A DNA stretch of 36,981 bases from Pelargonium nanum (taxonomy: Eukaryota; Streptophyta; Magnoliopsida; Geraniales; Geraniaceae): NCBI GenBank assembly GCA_036897485.1, contig JAYMTF010000412.1, positions 1 to 36,981 on the forward strand. Direction: 5' to 3'. The notes below the pieces were generated by a model. The model saw nothing but the letters and a program-made list of their open reading frames with translations, was not told where the DNA came from and searched no databases. Shown piece after piece: positions 11,341-19,834 of the stretch (position 1 is the first letter of the stretch; every line of letters starts with the position of its first letter). Position numbers and translations under genes: made by a program.

Positions 11341-12280
11341 TTCACCTAAATATCACTTTCTTATCTTAGTCGGTAACATCTATGCATTTTTTCATAAACA
11401 ATGCTACTCTTAGGCCAAAGTTACAACAAGATGCGCTACCTCCATTCCAACAACACAAATTGCATTTTCTTCATTCAGGATCCATACCAATAACCATTTT
11501 TAATCCTGAATCATGGTCAAACTCAAAAGTTGTCTTTCTACACCACACCCAATTTAACATAAACAATCGCATACATCCTATAAAATAAAATAAAATCCAA
11601 CCCACGCCATCACCTTCAATTTAAATTCAAATCTACACCCAAAAAATCATAACTAGCTCCACAAATCAATGGTTAACTTAAGGAATAACAAAACCACAAA
11701 GCTACTATGCAACGACTATTACATCATCAAAAGGAAAAATATAGATGGGTTGAAGAAGAACATATGATAAATGAATGGTCTTAAGTGTTCTAAAATCTAA
11801 ATGAATCTGTGTTTTTTTCATAGTTCCATTGCAGTTCACTTTATGATCAGTTCAAGGACTTATTGATGAAACAATTACATTGCAGGGTCAGTCACTTATA
11901 ATTTCTTTGTCTTATGTGGCAACACATTTGCATTCCTAAAAAATAATGCCACTCGTTGTCTGAAGTTACCAGGAAAAAGATATCGCCCCCATTGAGAATC
12001 CAAATTCATACCACATTCTGCTCGTGAATCAAGATCACACAAAGAAATTGCCTTTCAAGTGTCATTGCATTCAATAAATTCTACAATTCAATCTATCACC
12101 TTCGTTTCCTATATGTTATTATAAAAAAATAAAATTATATGTATAACAGCAAGTTTCCTGAATCAAACCTAGTTGACACCAAATTAAAATATTCTCAAAT
12201 GAAGCTACAACAAAACCAAATTAATAAGCAATAATGTCAATGCATATAGATTGAAGAAGAACGTGTAAGAAATTAAGGAT
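11341..12280. repeat. Old tandem duplication upstream of the esterase coding start
   Basis: Segments at about 11341-11775 and 11890-12275 show matching landmarks in the same order: a block reading TCTTAGTCGGTAACATCTATGC versus CTTATGTGGCAACACATTTGC; AATGCTACTCTTAGGCC versus AATGCCACTCGTTGTCTG; and TTGAAGAAGAACATATGA (about 11747) versus TTGAAGAAGAACGTGTAAG (about 12251). Similarity is moderate and gapped, so the duplication is old. Neither copy has coding signal. The region is probably the first intron or the promoter of the minus-strand esterase gene. Confidence 0.45.
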
Positions 12281-12282
12281 AA

Positions 12283-12420
12283 GAAGATGAAACCGTGGTG
12301 GGATCAGCTGATATTTTGTGCGTGTCGGAAGGGTTTTGTGGCTTTCCTCTTTCAAAGCGCGAGATGGATTTGATTAGCAGAAACAGGATTGATCTCGTTG
12401 TGAAAAAACGATGACAAATA
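12283..12420 (-). other. Candidate 5' noncoding exon of the esterase gene
   Basis: This island has a higher GC content than the surrounding AT-rich DNA and no in-frame ATG on the minus strand. It sits about 1.5 kb upstream of the first coding exon I could join, in the place where a 5'UTR exon would be expected. No splice pair links it with certainty, so this is inference from position and composition only. Confidence 0.25.
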
Positions 12421-13168
12421 ATGCATATATCCTTGTGCATTTTTCCATTCGAAAAATCTTTAATATGGTAAAGTAATAACCATTTGTAAATTTAAGAAGT
12501 AATTATGTATTATTTCGAAATTGACGAGAGCTCTTAAATATTTAAAAAAATAAAAAATAGGCTTGACTGCACCTAGCTCTTATGGGGTTGTCACTTAAAG
12601 CATATCGATCACCTTGAATTTTCATTATTTTCGCACATAACCATCAAAACTTGCCAAAAGACGTTTATGTTATAACACCGTTAGTTTAGTATACAAAGAT
12701 ACTAAAATATCTTCTGTTTTATATCTAAGTGGTGAAATCCAGTCTACCCAAACAAGCCCTTAAGTTTTAAATATAAAAAATTGAAACAGCACCGCTTTCG
12801 GCTGTGAAGCACGATTTGAAGCTTGAACAACAACAGCGGGCGGTTGGGCTCTGGTGTCGCTGGGCTGACGGCTGGACTCCAGCTCTCGGCAATGGATGGC
12901 AACAACAGGCAGCTGAGATCGGCTTCGATCTGCACAGCAGCACTGCTCCAACTCCGGTAAGGCCCGGTCCAACTCCGACAGACCAGCCCAACTCTGACGA
13001 GTACGGCGTCAATCTCCAAACCGGCTTTGATCAGATGACATACTCGGTAATCAAGAAATAATATGAATTGAACTATACGAACATGACGAGCCATGTTTCG
13101 TGTTCGATCCAAGATATCAAGGACAAAAGGTCATGAGCACACATGAGGACATTCATATGGATATAACT
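12421..13168. other. Intergenic, no recognised gene
   Basis: Most of this stretch is AT-rich and featureless. Positions 12775-13050 are noticeably GC-richer and open in several frames on both strands, with a small internal repetition of CCAACTC/CCAACTCC units. None of the translated frames resembles a protein family I know, and the openness is explained by composition. It may be part of the decayed retroelement to its right. Confidence 0.35.
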
Positions 13169-14001
13169 TGTCACACAAGTCCCACAAATTGGGGGCACTA
13201 GTGCTTTGCTAGAAGTCCCCTAGTGCTTTTGTAATCTTAATGGTGATGCCAACATAGTGGGATCCTATCAGACTCAAAGAGTTTCATGTACAAGAAACTT
13301 TATACACGCATATGGAATATTCTAGAATCATTCCAGAAAAAAAAAAAGGAAACAAAAAGAATTAATTTGGACGGAATTGTTAATTTTGGCAGTTTGACCT
13401 CTAAATGGTAATTCACGTTTTTGACATTCTTACCGATCTTGTACGAAATTTAGGTCTTCACAAGATTTGTATAAAACTTCTCAAGATTTTCATTATGGGC
13501 TTGACCGCACGATTTCGACTTGTTTTGGTTGGTCAAAAAGCCTCTGGAAGTCATCAAAATTGTGCAGTTTTGCCTAGTGCAAAAGTTTTCTATTTCGGTT
13601 TGGATTAGGATATTCTTCTCAGGATTTCTCTTTGGAAACTCTAAGAACAAAATTGAGAGTCAATTTCAGCCATTATAATTAAGAGAAAAGTTTCTAGTCA
13701 ATTGTGTGAGTTAAAGAGTTAATTCTACACAATCATAAAAAGATTTGGAGTTAGCATTCTAAATTTTGGATTTTGTGGAGTTTCTTCTTCGTTTATCATC
13801 TTCGGAGAGATACATGGAGTTTGAGTGTACTACTATAAAGGTGTTTTCATCAATAGGATACTACGTGACTTAAAAGTTGTAAAACAAACACTTCAAGTGA
13901 TAAACGTTCCTATCACCTATTAGGTCAAACTCGTAAAGTGATCTTTGGTCTTGGAATAAACGTTTAAATTTCCACTGCACCATTTTACTATTATTCCAAC
14001 A
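13169..14001 (+). mobile_element. Probable LTR relic followed by a primer-binding-like site
   Basis: A block beginning TGTCACACAAGTCCCAC and ending TATTATTCCAACA has the form of a plant LTR: TG start, CA-containing end, and a typical terminal CCACTGCACC...TTATTCCAACA tract. It is followed at once (about 14003-14035) by CTTTGGTCGCAGTTGGTGG, which resembles a degenerated TTGGCGCCGT-type primer binding region. There is no matching 3' LTR or internal coding domain in the window, and the flanking pentamers do not match. The boundaries are tentative. Confidence 0.45.
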
Positions 14002-14326
14002 CTTTGGTCGCAGTTGGTGGAAAATCTCAGCCAGTTATACCGTTTTAGGGCTCATTTAGGATAGATGAAACTGATTTTAAACTTCCCCATCCCAGGACTG
14101 CCCTGATGACAATTTAGTCTTTTGTCAAAGAGCATGTATTTGCCTGTTTGGTCGTGGAACCATTGCTTTTCATTTCTAGCAGACCTTTTGGTCTTCCATG
14201 GAGGAATACCTGCTTTGATTGTTGTTAGATGATTGGTTGAAAAGAAAATTCATTCATGGTGTTTGAGCTATTGGTGTTGTCATTTCCCATATCATTAATT
14301 GGGAGGGTGAGCTTTGTCAAGCCTTA

Positions 14327-14669
14327 GAGCATCTGCAATGTAGGTCCCAATTGCATGGGAACCACAAAAGGGACTTTACTTTTTGAAGAAACCATCAATG
14401 TGGAGAAACTCTTTATTGGGCTTGGCTCTCTGAACAGGTCCTTGACCTCTTTTTTTTATTATTATTTTTTTGCACACTAGCCACTCATATGTGGTCACAT
14501 GGTCATTGAAATGAGCCCAAAAAAATTAAAAAAAACTACTCATGTCCTTTTTGTTGAGTCCCTTCAATGTGAAAATAATTTTGGATAAGGCCTTTGCTGA
14601 TGTTGTAGACAATAAAATAAAAATAATACATATAAGAACTCAAATTGAGACCCTTCAATGATGATGCTC
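14327..14669. mobile_element. PIF/Harbinger (Tourist-like) MITE with TTA target duplication
   Basis: A 343-bp element has terminal inverted repeats GAGCATCTGCAATGTAGG on the left and GAGCATCATCATTGAAGG read from the right. Both are followed by similar GTCCCAATT / GTCTCAATT stretches. It is flanked by TTA on both sides (14324-14326 and 14670-14672). A 3-bp TWA duplication and GAGCATC-type ends are typical of Tourist/PIF-Harbinger MITEs. No transposase is present. Confidence 0.75.
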
Positions 14670-14893
14670 TTAGCGTGTGAGGAAGCATAAAGTAAGCCAA
14701 TGCAGAAGTATCATGAAAACATGTGCGACTAACGTGCTTGAAATCAATTGGGATATTTTTTTTCACATTTCTTCGTCCTCTGCGGCTTTGATTTCTGAAG
14801 TAGGTTGTATGTTAGGCTTCGTAGCTTAGTTTAAATCGGTTGATAACAAAACGATATAAAACCGATGATTTGAAAACCAACCCGCCAGAGAAA

Positions 14894-14985
14894 ATCTAAC
14901 AAAGAGACTGAACACTGAACAAACTCGTAGGTCACTTAGTTCGCAAACCAACGCGCAAACAAAAAACTGACACTACCAAACTGAG
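14894..14985. repeat. Dispersed repeat, copy 1 of 2 in this window
   Basis: This segment shares a collinear match of about 90 bp, roughly three-quarters identical by eye, with 18738-18828 in an intron of the permease gene. Landmarks are ACAAAGAGACTGA, GTTCGCAAACCAACGCGC and AACAAAAAACTGACACTACC. The similarity may continue weakly downstream (TCATATCAAATGC). The family is unknown; it contains a GGTTCGC-like motif reminiscent of a pol III B box but has no clear A box. Confidence 0.55.
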
Positions 14986-15832
14986 TCAGCCACAATGGCT
15001 GAAACACCTTGAATAATCATATCAAATGCACTGAAATCCTTCCCCATCAGCACTAACAACAATGATTGCACATGAATCTTAAGGCAACCACGTGAAGAGC
15101 TCTGCTAACCGTCATTCGCCACCACCGAGTCTGCCATTTGATTCAGCAACAAACTCGAAGGTTGATCCGAGCGCTCTGACCAAAGCACCACCTTCTCTTC
15201 CCTACTACCGGCTCCTACTTCCCCTCGCACACACCAATAAAATAACTAACTGCGAAACTACGTCGTCTACGCTCTGCAAACCCTAATAACACCTTAATTT
15301 TCTATCAAAGCAATAACTTGTTTTCTTAGCGAGAGAGACCACAATTTGTTATATGTAAGACTGTGGTCTGTCTGAGAATCAAGAGCAGCCGTAACCATAA
15401 AAAATTCCACCCGATTCTCAAAACAGTAGAGAGAGAAAGAGAGAAACCCGAGTCAACCAACTTTAACTTAACTAATGTTATAAACTAGTTTTAAAAAGAA
15501 AGTGAATGCTTAATTTTGAAGAGACAAATTTAAAATAATACACTTTAAACTAAAGGGTTATTATTATTTTTTTTTTTTGGGAACTCAAAAGGAACATTTT
15601 TAAGCTAATGAAAATCACAAAAAGGAACATTTTTATGACTCAAGTTGACTGCTAAAAATACTCCAAAAAAGATTTTAGTATGAAGGAGTGACAATGACAT
15701 TTGTGTGATACTTTGATGCTACTTATTTTTAGGAATGAAAAGTGATACAAGCTTCTTTTATAGTAAGAGACTAATTTTGATTGGTGATAAAATGGCAAGT
15801 ATCAATCTTCCATTTCCCAACCTTTTTTAAGG
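14986..15832. other. Intergenic, no recognised gene
   Basis: An open frame at 15092-15286 (64 aa, Ser/Pro-rich, beginning MKSSANRHSPPPSLPF) has no family resemblance and is probably chance. The rest is AT-rich with homopolymer tracts and many stops. Confidence 0.35.
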
Positions 15833-16322
15833 TTGATTTTCACACTCACTAATCTCCTTGCTGAATTTTCTCCTCAACTTTCTCCCTCTTTTTGTGGTGA
15901 AAATCTCTTTCTCTTTCTTTCTTATATATTTAATCCATCTCTCCTAACTCAACAATTAATCTTCTTCTTCCTCATAACCCCCACCACTTTTACAAACCCT
16001 TCACCATCCACATTAATTTGTTTTCATTTCCAACATGCCTTCATCACAAACATACTCATCCCAATTTTTCTAATCTATACTCCTCCATTTTTATCTCTGC
16101 AAAATTTACTACTTTTATGTTTTCTTTGGGTATCTTCTCTGGTTGGTCTGCTACATTTCCATTTCTCTGCAGCTATAAAGGAAATTTGGGACTTTTTGCA
16201 TTGCATGCAAGGTGTTTGTCAATTTGTCTAACAGAATAAAGATACAAAATCTCCAAATTGAAGACTTGTCAACCTATTTAATCACAGCCTCTTGTTTGGA
16301 ACTTTGAAGAGAAAAAGATCCA
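15833..16322 (+). other. CT-rich leader-like stretch ending in a splice-donor-like site
   Basis: The region is pyrimidine-rich (CTTTCTC, TCTTCTTC tracts) and contains an unusually long 132-codon open frame from 15833 made mostly of Leu, Phe, Ser and Pro. It ends in AAGATCCAG followed by GTAAGG at 16323, a good donor match. This is the look of a plant 5' leader exon. It could be a distal noncoding exon of the permease gene 1.1 kb downstream, or a relic of a lost gene. The translated frame does not resemble a known protein. Interpretation is inference only. Confidence 0.3.
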
Positions 16323-16590
16323 GGTAAGGCTTAAGCTTTATTTATGTGGTATTTTCTGGTTTCAATGGAGCAAATAGAGAAGAAAAGTGAAAGAAACCAA
16401 CTAATTAGCTGTTTAGCTAAAGCAAAAATGTGAGGGAGACCCAATAGCACAATGTTTGCAATTAGAACACTTGGTTGGCAGAGCATTTTGGTCTCTAAAG
16501 GTTAAAGGAAAATGATTTTTTAGAATTGAATTGTTAAACTTCATAACCATGAATAGGAATGGCTGTCAATAATTCAGCACAAAATAAATG

Positions 16591-16595
<5 letters not shown>

Positions 16596-16625
<30 letters not shown>
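16596..16625. repeat. (TA)15 microsatellite
   Basis: An uninterrupted TA run of 30 bp lies upstream of the permease gene. Confidence 0.95.
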
Positions 16626-16627
<2 letters not shown>

Positions 16628-16705
16628 AGAGGGAAATAGCAATAGTTTGAAATCTGGATTCAATTGCCCCAACTAAACCAAGCGACAATATACATTTAAC
16701 CATTA

Positions 16706-17159
16706 CTCCATCCGTTTCAAAATAAATGTTTTATTTGAGTTTTTTTTTATATGATTCCTAATGAGAGAAACAAAATACAAACACCAAAAAAGTAAAACCA
16801 TCAAAATGATACAAGAAAATCTTTTCCATGGTACTGAAGATGTTGAAAACATGATGATCCTATGAACATGCGAGACGGATGAGGAAGAGTTGTTGTATTC
16901 CAAGGGACATTGATACCGCGTAGGCCTGAGGTCCGGAAGCGACAAATTTTCAGATTTTTGTCATATTGAGTTAGATTTTTGTCCCCAAATAAGTGTCTTA
17001 TTAGAAGACATGTATGAATTAGTTATGCATGAATTTTCAGATTTCATTTTTAAGAAATTTAGCTATGCCTGAGTTATTAATATACTATACTAAATTAGCT
17101 AGTATCTCTTAAGCTTATTAGAAGACATGTCCACGGGACGAAAGACATGGACGAAAGAG
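16706..17159. mobile_element. Stowaway-like MITE with TA target duplication
   Basis: The left end CTCCATCCGTTTCAAAATAA, preceded by TA (16704-16705), matches the widespread CTCCCTCCGTYCC Stowaway terminus. On the right, the reverse complement of the end (17159 leftwards) reads CTCTTTCGTCCATGTCTTTC, a degenerate form, followed by TA (17160-17161). An internal CCCCAAATAAGTGTCTTATT near 16982 repeats the left-end motif in direct orientation, so the element may be composite. It lies about 100 bp upstream of the permease TATA box. Confidence 0.5.
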
Positions 17160-17253
17160 TAAGTATACAACACTAACTACCTTCTCCACATTTTTCTTTA
17201 AGTAGAAAGGAGAATACTTATTTTGAAACATATAGTGTATATACTATGCTATT

Positions 17254-17259
17254 TATAAA
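17254..17259 (+). promoter_or_regulatory. Candidate TATA box of the amino acid permease gene
   Basis: TATAAA within CTATTTATAAAG lies 212 bp before the ATG. It is followed about 30-60 bp later by a CA- and CT-rich leader (CTCACTCCTCACAAACACAAAACAC), which is typical of a plant transcription start and 5'UTR. Confidence 0.55.
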
Positions 17260-17470
17260 GTCGGGGTATGCTCTTGCCTTCTAATCAACTCACTCTCTTT
17301 ATTTAAAACCCTGCTCACTCCTCACAAACACAAAACACACTCCCATTTACCTGGTTTATATTCAGTCACTAAGTTTAGAGTTTCTCTATTTTGTTCAATT
17401 ACTCATACACCATTGTCATCACTAAACTTGCTTCCATAATTGAGAAACAGAACAGAGAGAATAAAGAAAC

Positions 17471-19716
17471 ATGTCCAAATCTTTCCAACTTGAGCATCCT
17501 TACCTGTGCGAGGAGGCCGGAGACAACGACGAATTTGATGATGATGGTCGACCAAGACGAACGGGTATATCTCTACTCATGCGTGTATATCTTCCCATCA
17601 ATCTAATATCTAACTTCTTTTTATCAGCAAGCGTAATAACCGAGGCTCAAACCCCAGAGCCCTCAAGAGAAGCAAGCAATCTAATATCTAACTAATGTGG
17701 TGTTTTTGGTTACTAGGAACTTGGCTCACAGCTAGTGCCCATATCATCACTGCTGTGATTGGCTCCGGTGTATTGTCCCTGTCTTGGGCCATAGCACAGC
17801 TGGGATGGGCAGCAGGACCCTCAGTTCTCCTAATCTTCGCCATGATCACCTACTTCACTTCCACGCTTCTCGCGGATTGTTACCGTGCTCCGGACCCGAT
17901 CACCGGAAAAAGAAACTACACATACATGGATGTTGTCAAATCACATTTAGGTCATTTGTTTAACTAACCCTCTACTCGCCGGATATGCAAATCTGTTAAT
18001 AATGGGTATTTAGTCGGTTTTTGCAGGAGGTCGGAAAGTTCAGCTATGCGGGTTTGCTCAGTATGCAAATCTTGTGGGGATTACTATTGGTTACACCATC
18101 ACTGCATCTATTAGCATGGTGTAAGCAATCGATCCTTCGATGATGATATTGATGAACGTTCGTTTTATGTTTTGTTAATTTTGTTTCGTTCGTGTACGTA
18201 TGCATGAACTAGGGCTATTAAAAGATCGAACTGTTTCCACAAGTACGGCCATTCGGCAGAATGCAGTGTGTCAACCACTCCCTACATGATCTTGTTTGCC
18301 TGCATCCAGCTAATCCTCAGCCAAATTCCGGACTTTGCAAATGTTTCATTTCTCTCTGTTATAGCTGCTGTTATGTCTTTTGCTTATGCTTCCATAGGCC
18401 TTGGACTCTCCGTAGCTAAAGTTTTTGGTAAGTAAGATGTAATGTCGGTTCTGCCTTCTATATATAGGGCTTCGGGCTACGATGATAAATGAACGATATT
18501 GGTTTGTAGATTCACCTGATGGACCGACGAGCATGACGGGCACAAAGGTTGGAGTGGATGTGACGCAATCACAGAAGATTTGGAGGTCATTCCAAGCCAT
18601 TGGGGATATTGCCTTTTCCTATGCTTTCTCTACCGTACTCGTCGAGATACAGGCAAGAAGCTAATTATTTATTACTAATCAGACAATACACAGACAATAT
18701 ACAGCTGGAGACTTAAAAATTAACTCACCAAAACAAGTTTGACAAAGAGACCGATGACCTAGTCAACTTATGAGTCACTCGGTTCGCAGGCCAACCTGCA
18801 AACAAAAAATCGACGCTACCATACTAGAATCATCTCCCCCAACCTGAAGAGCACATACATATCATGTAATAATAACAATTGTGCCTTTCACAAAATCATG
18901 GCATTGGCAAATAACTTTTTGTTTAAAGGACATCTAGTTGCACAACAAATGCACAAACTCATGTATTTGTATCCAAGTGATTGCAGGATACACTGAAATC
19001 AAGCCCCCCGGAAAACCAATCTATGAAGAAGGCAACTGGCACAGGTGTTGTTGTCACTACTACTTTCTATGTTCTCTGCGGATGTGCTGGTTATGCAGCC
19101 TTTGGGAACAATGCTCCCGGAAATTTTCTCACCGGATTTGGATTTTACGATCCCTTTTGGCTTATCGACATAGCTAATGTCTGCATAGCTGTCCATCTAA
19201 TTGGTGCCTACCAGGTAGCATATAGTACTTTCACACATACGGGTTTGAAGTTGCCTTTTTCTCAACATGGCATACATACACATGCAGGTGTTTGCCCAGC
19301 CCTTGTTCGGGTTTATAGAGACTAAGTGCAGCAAACGCTGGCCCGGGAACCAGTTCATATCTGGGGAGTACCCTCTCAATGTTCCAGCATGCGGCGTCTA
19401 CAACCTCAACCTCTTCAGGTTGGTTTGGAGAACCATTTATGTGATAGTAACAGCAGTGTTTGCCATGATATTTCCCTTCTTCAACGATTTCTTGGGACTC
19501 ATCGGAGCAGGCTCCTTCTATCCGCTCACCGTCTACTTCCCCATAGAAATGTACATTAAGCGCACCAAGTTACCAAAGTATTGTACAACTTGGATACTGC
19601 TGAAATTGCTCAACTACGTTTGCTTCATCGTATCATTTGTTGCTGCTGTTGGATCCATTGAAGGCCTCTACACGGACGTCAAATCCTACAAGCCCTTCCA
19701 AAATGCACACGAGTAA
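17471..19716 (+). CDS. AAP6-like: Amino acid permease, AAP family (AAP1/6/8-type), 7 exons
   Basis: This is a proton-coupled amino acid transporter of the AAP family, expected in the plasma membrane (family knowledge). Exons: 17471-17564, 17717-17950, 18027-18120, 18213-18427, 18510-18652, 18987-19214, 19288-19716. Joined they give one uninterrupted frame of 478 aa, within the usual 475-495 range. The cytosolic N terminus is acidic (EFDDDGRPRRTGTW). The family signature follows: SAHIITAVIGSGVLSLSWAI, then GKRNYTYMDVV, GRKVQLCGFAQYANLVG, SISMVAIKRSNCFHK, FQAIGDIAFSYAFSTVLVEI, CGCAGYAAFG, PGNFLTGFGFYDPFWLID and IFPFFNDFLGLIGAGSFYPL. The family has about 11 membrane spans, and the hydrophobic segments here fit. 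The GRKVQLCG block and GTW after the acidic head favour the AAP1/6/8 branch. All introns are GT-AG except intron 5 (GC-AG). No lesion is seen. Confidence 0.97.
18653..18986 (+). other. GC-AG intron in the permease gene
   Basis: Exon 5 ends VLVEIQ with CAG followed by GCAAGAAG. Exon 6 starts after TTGCAG and reads DTLKSSPPENQSMKKAT. The conserved EIQDTLK block is restored only with this GC donor. The intron carries the second copy of the dispersed repeat described at 14894. Confidence 0.9.
18738..18828. repeat. Dispersed repeat, copy 2 of 2, inside permease intron 5
   Basis: Direct-orientation counterpart of 14894-14985. Shared landmarks are ACAAAGAGACCGA, GGTTCGCAGGCCAACCTGC and AACAAAAAATCGACGCTACC. 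Confidence 0.55.
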
Positions 19717-19776
19717 AAAGCATACCATACTAACTGCCAACGAACAACTCATTATCAAAAGCATCTACTATTTCTA

Positions 19777-19782
19777 AATAAA
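19777..19782 (+). terminator. Candidate polyadenylation signal of the permease gene
   Basis: An AATAAA hexamer lies 61 bp after the stop codon, followed by a TTTTATTTGT stretch. It is a reasonable near-upstream element for cleavage around 19800-19830. Confidence 0.5.
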
Positions 19783-19834
19783 GACCGTACAGAAACTCTT
19801 TTATTTGTAACATTTACAGGCCACTTATTGAGAT

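Noticed and set aside
12744..13112. Overlapping open frames on both strands in the GC-richer island
   Set aside because: No frame resembles a known family, several are open at once, and there is no supporting gene structure. Composition explains them.
17391..17606. Upstream ATG frame overlapping the permease start
   Set aside because: The permease frame from 17471 joins perfectly to the conserved exons. The other frame ends in the intron and has no family match.
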